Notes: generated from the sequence alone by a model not told the origin. DNA of 57,664 bases from a candidate division TA06 bacterium (GCA_004376575.1 SOJN01000123.1:1-57664), one strand, 5' to 3'; numbered from the stretch's first letter, positions 43,970 through 54,119 are shown. Translations and numbers: made by a program.

Positions 43970-44524
43970 TCAAGTTTTCTCGTACTGTTTGACACCTTCT
44001 GCGAACTGATTTCCACCGTGACAGTCCTGAGCCACTATAAGAGGCATATCCTTCACTTCCATCTTCCTGATCGCTTCGGCACCAAGGTCCTCGTATGCTA
44101 TCACTTCACACTTCGTAACCGACTTGGCGATCAATGCCGCCGCCCCACCGGTTGCAGCCAGGTAGACTGCACAGTGCTTCTTCATCGCCTCCACAACATC
44201 TTCTCCCCTCGGACCTTTTCCTATCATCCCTTTCAGACCCTTTTCTATCAGGGCCGGAGCATAGGGATCCATCCTGTAGCTCGTTGTCGGCCCCGCAGAG
44301 CCTATTGCCTGGCCGGGCTTTGCAGGAGCGGGCCCAACATAGTAGATGACCTGACCCTTGAAGTCCACAGGAAGTGGTTCACCCTTCTTAATCAGCTCGA
44401 CCAGCCTCTTATGTGCGGCATCTCTTCCTGTGTAGATTGTGCCGTTCAAGAAGACTGTGTCTCCGGCCTTCAGCTTTTTCACATCCTCATCGGAAAGCGG
44501 CGTCGTAAGTTTGTGTTCAGCCAT
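43970..44524 (-). CDS. Class I fumarase/L(+)-tartrate dehydratase beta subunit
   Basis: 184 aa, the size of two-subunit class I fumarase beta. Motifs GTIYTGRDAAHKRL, GPTTSYRMDPYAP and GGAAALIA. Hydrates fumarate to malate together with the alpha subunit 48 bp upstream. Last gene of the lactate/TCA run. Confidence 0.93.
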   Translation of the reverse strand: MAEHKLTTPLSDEDVKKLKAGDTVFLNGTIYTGRDAAHKRLVELIKKGEPLPVDFKGQVIYYVGPAPAKPGQAIGSAGPTTSYRMDPYAPALIEKGLKGMIGKGPRGEDVVEAMKKHCAVYLAATGGAAALIAKSVTKCEVIAYEDLGAEAIRKMEVKDMPLIVAQDCHGGNQFAEGVKQYEKT

Positions 44525-44572
44525 TTTTCCTCCAGAGTTAACTGCTTCGGTTGGGAACCTCCGTGGTCGAGT

Positions 44573-45418
44573 CTATATCGTCCCTTCCTTGTGGCGAGAT
44601 GCGTGGCAGTTTATGTTGACTGCCGCAGGCATGCTTGCGATGTGGCAAGGGTGAACCTCGATATTGACAGCCAAGGCAGTGGTTCTGCCTCCTAGCCCCT
44701 GAGGACCTATTCCAAGCTTGTTGATTCTCTCCAGGAGTTCCTTCTCCACCTCCGCGTATTTCGGGTCCTTGTTGTGTTCCCCCAGAGGTCTCAACAGAGC
44801 CTTCTTGGCCAGGAAAGCACACTTCTCAAATGTACCACCCAATCCTACACCAACAACGATGGGGGGGCAGGGATTGCCGCCAGACCTTCTCACCTTGTCA
44901 ATCACAAACTCCTTCACGCCTTCTATACCGTCTGCTGGTTTCATCATCTTCACTTCGCTCATGTTCTCGCTTCCACCGCCCTTGGGGGCAACCGTTATCT
45001 TCAGCTTGTCGCCGGGGACTATCCTGAGATGGATTATGGCGGGGGTATTGTCCTTGGTGTTTTTCCTCTCGATTACTGGGTCGTCAACAATCGATTTTCT
45101 CAGGTAGCCTTCACCATACCCCTGCCTGACGCCCTCGTTTATGGCTTCATTGAAGTCGCCGCCCACTACGTGGACATCCTGACCCAATTCACAGAAAATG
45201 ACTGCGAAACCCGTGTCCTGGCACATCGGAACCTCGTTATCGCGAGCAATCTTCGCATTTTCCAATATCTGATCGAGTATCGCCTTTCCTGTGGGAGACT
45301 CTTCTGTCTTCCGGCCGGCCTCGAGTTTCTCCCACACGTCCTTTCCCAGATTGTAGTTGGCGTCGATGCACAGCTTCTTGACCAACTCAGTTATCTGGCT
45401 TGCCCGTATCTCCCTCAT
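44573..45418 (-). CDS. Class I fumarase alpha subunit
   Basis: 281 aa. [4Fe-4S] cysteines in MCQDTGFAVIF, GGNPCPPIVVGVGLGGTFE and a GIGPQGLGGRTTALAV motif with a conserved His in HPCHIASMPAAVN. Works with the beta subunit; oxygen-sensitive enzyme, fitting an anaerobe. Confidence 0.94.
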   Translation of the reverse strand: MREIRASQITELVKKLCIDANYNLGKDVWEKLEAGRKTEESPTGKAILDQILENAKIARDNEVPMCQDTGFAVIFCELGQDVHVVGGDFNEAINEGVRQGYGEGYLRKSIVDDPVIERKNTKDNTPAIIHLRIVPGDKLKITVAPKGGGSENMSEVKMMKPADGIEGVKEFVIDKVRRSGGNPCPPIVVGVGLGGTFEKCAFLAKKALLRPLGEHNKDPKYAEVEKELLERINKLGIGPQGLGGRTTALAVNIEVHPCHIASMPAAVNINCHASRHKEGTI

Positions 45419-45429
45419 AGCAATCTCCT

Positions 45430-46497
45430 TTACTTAACGGCATTCCACAGAAGATCAAACATTTCCTGGACTTTGATGCTTCCTTGTCCCTTCTCCGACA
45501 TCCTTGCTGAGGCTTTGCTCAAAACCTGCTCGCAGGTTGGACACGCAGTCACAAGCAAGTCAGCCCCTGTGTCAACAGCCTCTTTCACTCTCTTGTCAGC
45601 GATTCTGTCTGAGACCGGGACATCTGAAACGAGCATGCCGCCGCCGCCGCCACAGCAGTTTGACAGGTTCCTGTTGCCTTTCATCTCGACCAGTTCAACC
45701 CCGAGCTTGCTCAGCACCTCCCTGGGTTGGTTATACACACCAAGAGACCTTCCAAGGTCGCAAGGGTCATGATAGGTTACCTTCTTCCCCACGCTCTTTG
45801 GTTTCAGGCCGCCGAGCTTTTCCAGGACCACGTTGATGACATGCTTTGCGTCGATATCGTAGTCTTCTTTCAGAAATGCTGCACAGGTGGGGCAGAGCGT
45901 GATCGCCTCTTTGAAAGGAAACTTCTTCTTGAAATCCTTCTTTTGCTTCTCGAGTTTCTCCCTGTCCCCGAGAGCCTTCATCGGGAAGCCGCAGCAGGTT
46001 TCCTCTACTATCTTGGGCTTCACTCCCATCTTCTCGAGCAGCTTTATCCATCCTTTTGTCCTGTTAGGCCTCGCGAGATACTGGCAACCTATAAACAGAG
46101 GCGTCTCCCCATCCTGCACAGGAGCTCGGGCTTCCTTGTCACCGAAAATATTCCCTGTCGCAACTATGTTCTCCAGCATTTCCTTGTGCCCGGGAAGAAC
46201 GAATCCTTCTTTCGCCAGGTCAGCTCTGCACGCTTCAATTATTTCGGTGATGTCTACTTTGGCGGAACACTTCTCCTTGCATAACCTGCAAAGGGTGCAG
46301 TCAAAAACCCTTTTAGCTATGAACTCCGAGGGCTCTAGCTCGCCGTGCAAGAATCCATAGGCAAACAGAATCTTGCCTCTCGCAGAACTGGACTCCCAAC
46401 CAAGTTCTTTGAAGATGGGGCAGTCTTCAAAACAGTAGGAGCAGCGTATGCAGATGTCCAGTTCATTTTCCCAGTCTTTCAGGTGTTTGGTTTTCAT
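45430..46497 (-). CDS. glcF: GlcF/HdrD-like iron-sulfur subunit of a 2-hydroxyacid oxidase
   Basis: 355 aa. Two 4Fe-4S motifs (CIRCSYCFEDCP; CTLCRLCKEKC) then two CCG domains (ETCCGFPM, CPTCAAFL; NCCGGGGGML, ACPTCEQVL). Partner of the adjacent GlcD-like FAD protein (17-bp gap): passes electrons from glycolate or D-lactate oxidation, perhaps via EtfAB. Confidence 0.85.
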   Translation of the reverse strand: MKTKHLKDWENELDICIRCSYCFEDCPIFKELGWESSSARGKILFAYGFLHGELEPSEFIAKRVFDCTLCRLCKEKCSAKVDITEIIEACRADLAKEGFVLPGHKEMLENIVATGNIFGDKEARAPVQDGETPLFIGCQYLARPNRTKGWIKLLEKMGVKPKIVEETCCGFPMKALGDREKLEKQKKDFKKKFPFKEAITLCPTCAAFLKEDYDIDAKHVINVVLEKLGGLKPKSVGKKVTYHDPCDLGRSLGVYNQPREVLSKLGVELVEMKGNRNLSNCCGGGGGMLVSDVPVSDRIADKRVKEAVDTGADLLVTACPTCEQVLSKASARMSEKGQGSIKVQEMFDLLWNAVK

Positions 46498-46514
46498 CTC
46501 TTTTCACCTCTTTT

Positions 46515-47948
46515 TTATTGGACTTTTGTAGTGTATCTCAGGTCTGTGGCTTTTACCCAATCATCAGGTGCATCCATCATCTTGTGAGGATTCAGAATGT
46601 TGTTGGGATCAAGAGCCTTTTTTATGGCTCTCATCATTTCAAGAGAATCTTTCTTCTCCTTTTTCCATGATGGGGCCTTTGATAAGGCAATCCCGTGTTC
46701 ACCAGATGTGGTTCCACCAACCTTGCGTACAAAGTCATAAACTTCTGAAACCGCCTTTCTGGCATTATCCCACTGGCCTGGCTTCGTCGTGTCCATCAGT
46801 ATCTTCGTATGGACAACGCCAGAACCGCAGTGGCCGTAGGCGGTCATGACCACATTGTTCCTCTTCCCCACATCCACGATCTCCTGCACAGTGGCAGCCA
46901 TCTTTGAGTTGGGAACTGCCATATCATCTGCCAGAGACGTGCAGGAAAGGCCTTTCTGATACCTGGATAGGGCGGCGAACAGCTTCTTCCTTCCAGAGAA
47001 TATGCGGGTCATCTCCTTTGGATCATCACTCATCTCAATACCGAATGCACCATTGGCCTCACAGATCTCCTCTATATCGTTCATGTCGGCTTCAACTGCC
47101 GCTTTTATCCTGCCGTCCGCCTCGAACATGATTATGGCTTCCACATCTGGCAGGCCCATATTCAGGGCTGTATTCACCGCCTTAATTGCCACATTGTCCA
47201 TCAGCTCCAGGACCGAGGGAGTAATCCCGCTGGTCATGACTGCGGTTATTGTCTTGCCGGCATCCTCGAGCTTGTTGAACTTGGCCATGGCCATGGCCTT
47301 GAACTTCGGCACAGGAGTCAGGCGCAAAGTCGCCTCTACGATTATCCCAAGAGTCCCTTCAGACCCGACCATGAGCCTGGCCAGCTGATAGCCAGAGGCC
47401 TCGACTCTCGTATTCGAACCCAGAGTCACCAGGTCGCCATTTGCGAGTACCACTTTCATACCCAGAACAGAATCTCTTGTGGCACCGTATTTCACCGACC
47501 TGAGTCCAGAGGCGTTGTTTGCAATTTCGCCGCCAATGGTGGCAACTCTGCTCGAGGCTGGTGTTGGCGGATAAAAAACCCCCTTAGGCCTGAGCACTCT
47601 ATTCAAGTCATCGTCTATAACACCGGGCTGGACCACGCACAGTACATCCTCAATCCTAATATCAAGGATCTTGTTCATCCGCTTCATGTCCATGACTATG
47701 CCGCCGTCAATGGGCACAGCGTGTCCGGACATACCTGAACCAGAACCCCTGGCTATCACCGGGATCTTGTTCTTGTTAGCGTACCTCATTACCTCCTGAA
47801 CCTCTTCTGTTTTCCCCGGCCTTACGACCGCATCTGGCATCGCCTGATGGACCGATGCATCGGAACCATATATATACAGCTCAGCAACATCATCAGAAGC
47901 GTTTTCAGGCCCCACAATCTTCTTCAAATGCTGTATGTCAACCTTCAT
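46515..47948 (-). CDS. glcD: GlcD-like FAD-linked 2-hydroxyacid dehydrogenase
   Basis: 477 aa, full length. FAD-binding 4 motif ARGSGSGMSGHAVPIDGG, PTPASSRVATIGGEIANNASG, and the C-terminal catalytic region GHCGSGVVHTKILMD and GGTTSGEHGIALSK. Oxidises D-lactate or glycolate. The LarA-like gene upstream favours lactate; this is inference. Confidence 0.9.
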   Translation of the reverse strand: MKVDIQHLKKIVGPENASDDVAELYIYGSDASVHQAMPDAVVRPGKTEEVQEVMRYANKNKIPVIARGSGSGMSGHAVPIDGGIVMDMKRMNKILDIRIEDVLCVVQPGVIDDDLNRVLRPKGVFYPPTPASSRVATIGGEIANNASGLRSVKYGATRDSVLGMKVVLANGDLVTLGSNTRVEASGYQLARLMVGSEGTLGIIVEATLRLTPVPKFKAMAMAKFNKLEDAGKTITAVMTSGITPSVLELMDNVAIKAVNTALNMGLPDVEAIIMFEADGRIKAAVEADMNDIEEICEANGAFGIEMSDDPKEMTRIFSGRKKLFAALSRYQKGLSCTSLADDMAVPNSKMAATVQEIVDVGKRNNVVMTAYGHCGSGVVHTKILMDTTKPGQWDNARKAVSEVYDFVRKVGGTTSGEHGIALSKAPSWKKEKKDSLEMMRAIKKALDPNNILNPHKMMDAPDDWVKATDLRYTTKVQ

Positions 47949-48005
47949 CTCAACCTCCTGGTCAATTAAGTGTTAAAGTACACCCTGACAATTTACCCAA
48001 AATGG

Positions 48006-49361
48006 TCAGCTCTGCACGGCTTTTCTGTGGCTCCTCCTTCCCGCGCCAAGCACCTCGTTTGGATCAAGAGCCTTCTTGATGGCCAGGGAAACCCTGTCCA
48101 ATGAGGATTCTTTTGATGTCCGAATCTTGCTGTGGGAGAACCCAATCATTTCAGAGCAGTTCGTGGCTCCACCCAGAGAAGAGACGGTGTTGTGGACCTC
48201 TGCAAGTGTCTCTTCAGTGCTCTTCCGCTTTCCTGGCGCTGCAACCATCACCATGTGGAAATTACCTCCCAAGAAGAAGCCCCAGGTACCAGCAGTCAAG
48301 TTGTGCTTCTTGCCAATCCTGCCAATTTGATCCAGAGTTTCTGCGACCTGAGAGGATGGTACGACCATGCTCATTGCAAGAGTACCATCTTCACTGACAA
48401 AACCTTCAATCGACCTTCTCTTTCTCCTCCACTTCTCGATCTTTTTGGTGTCAGAAGTGCGACTGACAGATAGAGCACCTGCCCTCCTGCAAATCCTTGA
48501 AACGACATCTGTCCCCCTCTTCACTGCTGTGGCGTGGCCGTCTAACTCAACCAGAAGAAAAGCTATTCCACCAGACATTGTTTCCAGCACAGCGCACGTC
48601 CTCGCCCAGGCTCTGTCCATCATCTCCAGAGAAGCTGGAGTAACGCCAGACCCGAGCACGTCGCCCACTGCCTCAAGACCTTTTTTTCGAGAATCAAAGG
48701 AGGCAGTGCATAGTGAACGTTTCGCTGGCAGAGGCTTAACTGCAACGGTTATCTCAGTTGGAAACCCGAGCATCCCGCTGGTGCCGGCAAAGAACCTTTC
48801 AATCTGAAGGCCGGACGAGTTCTTCAAAGTCGTACTGCCCAGCGCCACAACTTCTCCAGTTGGCGTCACCACCTCAACCCCCAGTACATAGTCGCGGGTG
48901 GCCCCGTACTTGATCCCCGCGGGAAAAGGAGCATTGTCCATCACCACTCTACCCAGGCTTTGTCCTCCACTCCCCCCTGGATCTGGCGGAAAAAAGAAGC
49001 CGCACGGCTTGAGTGCGGAGCCCAAATCGTCCAGCGTAACGCCGGGTCCAGCGACGCACAAGAGGTCAAGGATTCTCGTCTCCTTTATTCTATTCATGCT
49101 CGCGAAGTTAAGGACGAATCCCCTTTTCACTCTATTCTCACCCTTTGTGAGGAGACCTGATGAGTCTGCAAAAACAAAGGGAACCCTGAACCTGTTGGCC
49201 AGCTTCACCACTTTCGAAGCCTGACGACTGTCCTTTACGTTTACCACCGCCTCCGGCACTCGCCCCATCTGCTTCTTATGGGGTTGAAGTCCTTCTATCT
49301 CGGTCTCCACCGAGTCTTTCCCCACCGCTCTTTCCAGCCTTTTCTTGAAATCCGGGTCCAT
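48006..49361 (-). CDS. Degenerate GlcD paralogue
   Basis: 451 aa, FAD_binding_4-like. It is collinear with the GlcD next to it but has lost key motifs: the glycine-rich FAD loop is FADSSGLLTKG, the His-rich GHxGDGNxH is WGFFLGGNFHM, and the EHGIG block is CSEMIGFSHS. It keeps PPDPGGSGG and GIKYGATRDYVLG. Probably a non-catalytic subunit or an enzyme with altered chemistry. 57 bp upstream of glcD. Confidence 0.82.
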   Translation of the reverse strand: MDPDFKKRLERAVGKDSVETEIEGLQPHKKQMGRVPEAVVNVKDSRQASKVVKLANRFRVPFVFADSSGLLTKGENRVKRGFVLNFASMNRIKETRILDLLCVAGPGVTLDDLGSALKPCGFFFPPDPGGSGGQSLGRVVMDNAPFPAGIKYGATRDYVLGVEVVTPTGEVVALGSTTLKNSSGLQIERFFAGTSGMLGFPTEITVAVKPLPAKRSLCTASFDSRKKGLEAVGDVLGSGVTPASLEMMDRAWARTCAVLETMSGGIAFLLVELDGHATAVKRGTDVVSRICRRAGALSVSRTSDTKKIEKWRRKRRSIEGFVSEDGTLAMSMVVPSSQVAETLDQIGRIGKKHNLTAGTWGFFLGGNFHMVMVAAPGKRKSTEETLAEVHNTVSSLGGATNCSEMIGFSHSKIRTSKESSLDRVSLAIKKALDPNEVLGAGRRSHRKAVQS

Positions 49362-49371
49362 CTCCTTTTAC

Positions 49372-50619
49372 TCATCCGCTGACCATGGGAACGGTTATCG
49401 AACCGTCCATGAGAATGGTCACTTTTGCATCCTTCCCCTTTTCAGCCAATGCGTCATCCACCGCCTTCTGCAAAGACTTGTAGGGCTTTATGAATATCTT
49501 CTCCAGATCTTCGTCCTTCAGGTCTGTTACTGCCCAGACCTGCGCCCTTGCCATAACCTCTGCCATCTTTCCGGCCTTATGCCACCCCAACTTGTAATCC
49601 TTGCTAATCTTATCCAGGACTTCTCCTGGAGTTTCGCAACTGGAAAGAAGATCATAAAACGCCTTTTCCCCTATGCCAGTCCGGCACTTGGAGACCATGA
49701 TCAGTATCCCCTCGTCTTTCAACGCCAGCTTTCCGTTGTCGATGGCCTTCTGGGATTGGTAGAGATCGACGTCCATAGGGTATGGTGCCACGGATATAAC
49801 AATGTCAGTTTTCTCTGGTACGGACACGCAGAAGACCTTCTTTGCGGACTCTATCGCAGCGTAGAAGGAGTCATGTATGTGTCCTGCGGTCGCATCGTAT
49901 ATGTCCCTGTCTCTGTCCAGAACAGTCTGTATGGAGAACACTTCCTTGTCCTCTATGGTCCTCAGAGCATCTATCATGTCCTCATGAACCGGATTCCCCT
50001 CAAGGGCAAGAGACCTGGATTCGGGTTTCAGTGCAAACTTGTGATTCTGTTCTATCGTCTTGAATGATGCGATGCCGGGAAGAAACGACTTCCTTCCGCC
50101 CGTGTATCCGCCGAAGTAATGAGGCTCCACCGAACCGATCAGGACTATCTTGTGAGCCTCCATCCCTAGCTTGTTCACATACATCTCGGTTCCATTTCTG
50201 GAGGTGCCGATGTGTACCATATCTTCATCTTTGCGCGCATCATGAACGTATATCTTGTCCTTGAAGGTTTCATACAGCGGGCCGAAAATGAACTGGAACT
50301 CTTCTTCTGTGGGAGCTCTATGAATGCCGGTTGCTATTATGAACCTGAAGGGAACTTTCTCAATTCTATCTCGGATTAGGTCGAGTACTTTTGCGGTTGG
50401 AGTGGGTCTTGTCCCGTCATTTACGATTAACAGGATATCCTTTGCGTCAGATAGGAAGTCATCGAACGATTTGGAGTTGACCGGGTTGTTCATTGCCTTG
50501 TTCAAAATCTTACCAGCGTCTCTCTTCTCCACCTCATTGGGATGGACCACCGAAGCGACCCTGTCATCGGCAATTTCCAGGGGAACCTTATCCTTGGAAT
50601 ATGCTACCTCAAGTCTCAT
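49372..50619 (-). CDS. larA: LarA-like nickel-dependent 2-hydroxyacid racemase
   Basis: 415 aa. LarA pattern: NDGTRPTPTAK, ATGIHRAPTEEE, the catalytic/Ni region SVEPHYFGGYTGGRKSFLPGIASFKTIE-like with NHKFALKP. Lactate racemase interconverts L- and D-lactate using the nickel-pincer cofactor. Neighbouring D-lactate-type oxidase makes lactate plausible; family members also racemise other 2-hydroxyacids. Cofactor genes larB, larC, larE are not in the window. Confidence 0.85.
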   Translation of the reverse strand: MRLEVAYSKDKVPLEIADDRVASVVHPNEVEKRDAGKILNKAMNNPVNSKSFDDFLSDAKDILLIVNDGTRPTPTAKVLDLIRDRIEKVPFRFIIATGIHRAPTEEEFQFIFGPLYETFKDKIYVHDARKDEDMVHIGTSRNGTEMYVNKLGMEAHKIVLIGSVEPHYFGGYTGGRKSFLPGIASFKTIEQNHKFALKPESRSLALEGNPVHEDMIDALRTIEDKEVFSIQTVLDRDRDIYDATAGHIHDSFYAAIESAKKVFCVSVPEKTDIVISVAPYPMDVDLYQSQKAIDNGKLALKDEGILIMVSKCRTGIGEKAFYDLLSSCETPGEVLDKISKDYKLGWHKAGKMAEVMARAQVWAVTDLKDEDLEKIFIKPYKSLQKAVDDALAEKGKDAKVTILMDGSITVPMVSG

Positions 50620-50628
50620 CTTTCCCCC

Positions 50629-51072
50629 CTACTTTGAAGGTCCTTTTGCGGCAAGAGATTCCCAGTTCTCTCTCCCACCGAAGAATATTGCACATTCCCT
50701 TTTGAAAGATTCTTCCGAGTCTGCACCATGGACGGCATTGGTCTGCTTGTTGGCTCCGTAGAGGGCCCTTAATGTCCCGCTGGCAGCTTTTGTCGAATCT
50801 GTTTCACCCATAAGCTTCCTCAGCGTCTGAACGGCATCGGCTCTTTCGAGAAGGCATACCACTATCGGCCCTGAGGTCATGAACTGAAGCAGGGGTTCGT
50901 AGAATGGTTTACCCTTGTGTGGGGCGTAGAGCCTTGCTGCAGTCTGATTGTCCATGACCAACATGCGCATCTTGATAATGATGAAACCGTTCTTCTCAAC
51001 TGCAGAAAGGATGTCACCTATGTGGTGGCCAGACACGGCGTCCGGCTTGATTATTAAGAGAGTGCACTCCAA
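50629..51072 (-). CDS. ndk: Nucleoside diphosphate kinase
   Basis: 147 aa from a TTG at 51072, one base past the sucD stop; the frame is open to 51147. TLLIIKPDAV at the N-terminus, catalytic His in NAVHGADSEES. Transfers gamma-phosphate between NTPs, so it can use GTP or ATP made by SucCD. Confidence 0.9.
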   Translation of the reverse strand: MECTLLIIKPDAVSGHHIGDILSAVEKNGFIIIKMRMLVMDNQTAARLYAPHKGKPFYEPLLQFMTSGPIVVCLLERADAVQTLRKLMGETDSTKAASGTLRALYGANKQTNAVHGADSEESFKRECAIFFGGRENWESLAAKGPSK

Positions 51073-51073
51073 A

Positions 51074-51943
51074 TCACTTAAGTCGGGCTTTGACAAGCTG
51101 GCCAATCTGCTCAGGTTCTGTTGCCACCTGGACGCCTGCTTTTTCAAAAGCCGCTATCTTCTCCTTTGCGGTCCCGCTACCACCTGATATGATGGCACCC
51201 GCATGTCCCATTCTCTTGCCTGGAGGAGCTGTGAGGCCGGCTATGAACGCGATGACCGGCTTCTTCACATGCGCCTTGATGTACTCAGAGGCGTCCTCCT
51301 CGTCCGTCCCACCTATTTCACCAACCAGAACCACGGCCTCGGTCTGTGGGTCTTCTTCAAAAAGCTTGAGACAGTCAATGAATCGGGTGCCTATTATGGC
51401 ATCTCCGCCTATGCCCAGGCAAGTCGACTGGCCGTAGCCTGCATTGGTTATGTGACTCACTACCTCATAGGTAAGGGTCCCGCTCCTTGAGACAACACCC
51501 ACAGGACCCTGCTTGAATACCTGAGTCGGCAGAATTCCCACCTTGCACTTTTCCGGACTCACCAGCCCGGGGCAGTTTGGACCGATCAGGCGAACGCCTT
51601 TCTCTGACAGAAAACTGAGAAGGCCAACCATCTCAAGCGCAGGTATACCTTCAGTTATGCACACTATCAATTTCACGCCAGAGTCACCCGCTTCATAAAT
51701 GGCCTCAACCGCAAACCTTGCAGGAACAAATGAGATTGCGGTGTTTGCGCCGGTCTTCTCCACTGCTTCTTTCACCGTGTCAAAGACCGGGATACCGTCA
51801 ACATCCTGCCCGCCCTTTCCAGGAGTGACTCCTGCAACCACACTCGTCCCATATGAAACCATCCCTTTTGTGTGAAAAGAGCCGTCCCTGCCGGTGATTC
51901 CCTGTACAACTACTTTCGTCTTTTCATCAATTATTATGCTCAA
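51074..51943 (-). CDS. sucD: Succinyl-CoA synthetase alpha subunit
   Basis: 289 aa. CoA-binding fold [20 protein letters not shown], phospho-His region [12 protein letters not shown]-like and [18 protein letters not shown]. Substrate-level phosphorylation from succinyl-CoA with SucC, 9 bp upstream. Confidence 0.96.
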   Translation of the reverse strand: MSIIIDEKTKVVVQGITGRDGSFHTKGMVSYGTSVVAGVTPGKGGQDVDGIPVFDTVKEAVEKTGANTAISFVPARFAVEAIYEAGDSGVKLIVCITEGIPALEMVGLLSFLSEKGVRLIGPNCPGLVSPEKCKVGILPTQVFKQGPVGVVSRSGTLTYEVVSHITNAGYGQSTCLGIGGDAIIGTRFIDCLKLFEEDPQTEAVVLVGEIGGTDEEDASEYIKAHVKKPVIAFIAGLTAPPGKRMGHAGAIISGGSGTAKEKIAAFEKAGVQVATEPEQIGQLVKARLK

Positions 51944-51952
51944 CTTGTCCCC

Positions 51953-53095
51953 CTATCCAGCCTTTCCTGCCAGTTCTATCGCCTTCTTTGCCCCCTCTGC
52001 CATGCTGGCTGCCGGGATCAGGTCTGTCTTCTCAAGAATCTTCCTTCCTTCATTCTCATTTGTACCTGTCAATCTAATGATAATCGGAACATCTATGTCC
52101 ATCTTGTCAAGGGCAACCAGGATTCCATTTGCCACATCATCACACCTGGTGATCCCACCAAAGATGTTGAAGTAGACAGCCTTAACATTCTCATCAGTCA
52201 TCAGTATTCGGACCGCATTCTCCACCTTCTCAGGGCTTGAGCTTCCACCGATGTCCAAAAAGTTGGCCGGCTCGCCGCCGTACTTCTTCACCAGATCCAT
52301 TGTGGCCATGGCCAACCCGGCGCCGTTCACCACGCAGCCAATCGAGCCGTCCAGTTTGATGTAACTCAAATCTTTCTCTCTCGCCTCAGCTTCCCTTGGA
52401 TCCTCAGCCTTCAGGTCTCTCATCTCCTCAATTTCCTTATGCCGGTAAAGACCATTGTCGTCAACATTCATCTTTGCATCGATTGCCAGAACATCTCCAG
52501 ATGTGGTCACCACAAGGGGATTTATCTCTGCAAGCGAGGCGTCACTCGACATGAAAGCCCGATACAGTGACATGAGTATCCGGGAGGCCTTGAGAGCCTG
52601 CGACTTGCTCTTAAATATCTTCAGGCACAGCCATCTCGCCTGATGTGGCATTAGACCAATTTGCACATCTTCGATGGTCATCTTGAATATCTTTTCCGGG
52701 GTGTTCCGCGCTACCTCCTCTATATCCACCCCTCCTGCAGCACTGGCCATCACCACCGGCTTCTGGCTCCTCCTGTCCAGAATTATTCCCAGGTAGTACT
52801 CCTCCTTGATATCAACCGCCTGTGCCACCAGCACCTTCTCAACTCTCAAACCCTTTATGTCCATTCCCAGTATCTCTGAGGCGATTTCCTTCGCTTTTTC
52901 CGGGCTATCCGCCAGCTTCACGCCCCCCGCTTTGCCTCTTCCTCCAACAAGAACCTGCGCCTTGACCACCAGTTTATCGGCTATTCTCTTGGCTATACTG
53001 TATGCTTGCTCTGGCGTTTCTGCCACATCACCAGGAGGAACAGGCACCCCGAACTTCGAAAAAATCTCTTTTGCCTGATACTCGTGTATTTTCAT
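51953..53095 (-). CDS. sucC: Succinyl-CoA synthetase beta subunit
   Basis: 380 aa. ATP-grasp N-terminus MKIHEYQAKEIFSKFGVPVP, AQVLVGGRGKAGGVK, EINPLVVT and NIFGGITRCD. Forms the heterodimer/tetramer with SucD. Confidence 0.96.
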   Translation of the reverse strand: MKIHEYQAKEIFSKFGVPVPPGDVAETPEQAYSIAKRIADKLVVKAQVLVGGRGKAGGVKLADSPEKAKEIASEILGMDIKGLRVEKVLVAQAVDIKEEYYLGIILDRRSQKPVVMASAAGGVDIEEVARNTPEKIFKMTIEDVQIGLMPHQARWLCLKIFKSKSQALKASRILMSLYRAFMSSDASLAEINPLVVTTSGDVLAIDAKMNVDDNGLYRHKEIEEMRDLKAEDPREAEAREKDLSYIKLDGSIGCVVNGAGLAMATMDLVKKYGGEPANFLDIGGSSSPEKVENAVRILMTDENVKAVYFNIFGGITRCDDVANGILVALDKMDIDVPIIIRLTGTNENEGRKILEKTDLIPAASMAEGAKKAIELAGKAG

Positions 53096-53141
53096 CTTTC
53101 CTCCTCAGAATAAAGCCCTGCCTCGCAGAGCTCCTGGAATA

Positions 53142-54089
53142 CTACGGCACAATGCGTGTTCCGGCCTCACCGTCAAGCGATTTTCTGGCCAGTCGTATCG
53201 ATGTTATGATAACCTCTTTCCCCCCCGATTGAAGGAAGTCAATGGCAGCGTTGACCTTTGGCCCCATGCTTCCGGACGGGAAGTGACCTTCCTCCATGTA
53301 TTTCCTAGCCTCAGTGGTGCTCATGCAGTCTATCTCTTTCTGGTCTTTAGTCCTGTAGTTGAGAAAGACTCTGTCGACATCCGTGATAATGAGCAGAAGA
53401 CCTGCCCCTATATCTCTTGCGAGCACACCGGCAGCAAGGTCCTTGTCAATGACTCCATCTATACCGTCCAGACCGCCGTTCTTGTTGGGAATCACTGGGA
53501 CTCCACCGCCGCCGGCCGCAATGACGATGCTTCCTGCATCAATCAGGCTTCTTACGGCTTCCTTCTCCACAATCTCCAGGGGCCTGGGCGAAGGAACAAG
53601 CCTTCTGTACCCCTTTTCAGGTATCTCATCTATCGTCCAGCCCATCTCCCTGGCGACTTCTTTTGCTTCTTCTTCTGTGTAGTAAGGGCCGATCGGTTTG
53701 GTCGGACGGCTCAGAGAATCGTCCTTGCTGTCCACAAGAACCTGCGTCACTATAGTCACCACATCCTTGTGGATCCCCTTTCTCTGGAGGGCGTTTCTCA
53801 GGATCTGCTCTATCATGTATCCCATGCCACCCATCAGGTCTGCAACACAGATTTCCAGAGGCAGTGGAGGAACCATGTTTCTGGAGGCCTCAACCCTGAT
53901 CAGGGCATTGCCAATTTGAGGCCCGTTGCCGTGGGTTATTGCAAGCTCAAAGCCGTCTTCGATCAGCTCGACTATCGATGTCATCGTCTCCCGCGTCCTG
54001 GTAAACTGCTCTGGAATCCACCCAGTATCGCCCAGTGTGGTTATCGCATTACCGCCAAGCGCAACTACAGCCCTTTTTCCCCCCACCAT
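53142..54089 (-). CDS. arcC: Carbamate kinase
   Basis: 315 aa amino-acid-kinase family. VALGGNAITT, THGNGPQIGNAL, AAGGGGVPV and LLIITDVDRVFLNY. Makes ATP from carbamoyl phosphate. Arginine deiminase and ornithine carbamoyltransferase are not present; the adjacent cyclic-2,3-diphosphoglycerate-synthetase-like gene may indicate a different role. Confidence 0.93.
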   Translation of the reverse strand: MVGGKRAVVALGGNAITTLGDTGWIPEQFTRTRETMTSIVELIEDGFELAITHGNGPQIGNALIRVEASRNMVPPLPLEICVADLMGGMGYMIEQILRNALQRKGIHKDVVTIVTQVLVDSKDDSLSRPTKPIGPYYTEEEAKEVAREMGWTIDEIPEKGYRRLVPSPRPLEIVEKEAVRSLIDAGSIVIAAGGGGVPVIPNKNGGLDGIDGVIDKDLAAGVLARDIGAGLLLIITDVDRVFLNYRTKDQKEIDCMSTTEARKYMEEGHFPSGSMGPKVNAAIDFLQSGGKEVIITSIRLARKSLDGEAGTRIVP

Positions 54090-54119
54090 AACCTCCGAAA
54101 AAAGAGCTAGTCCAGGACA

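Noticed and set aside
43798-44016. 72-aa minus-strand ORF between korD and the fumarase beta gene
   Set aside because: It overlaps the kor promoter and the end of fumarase beta and has no family features.
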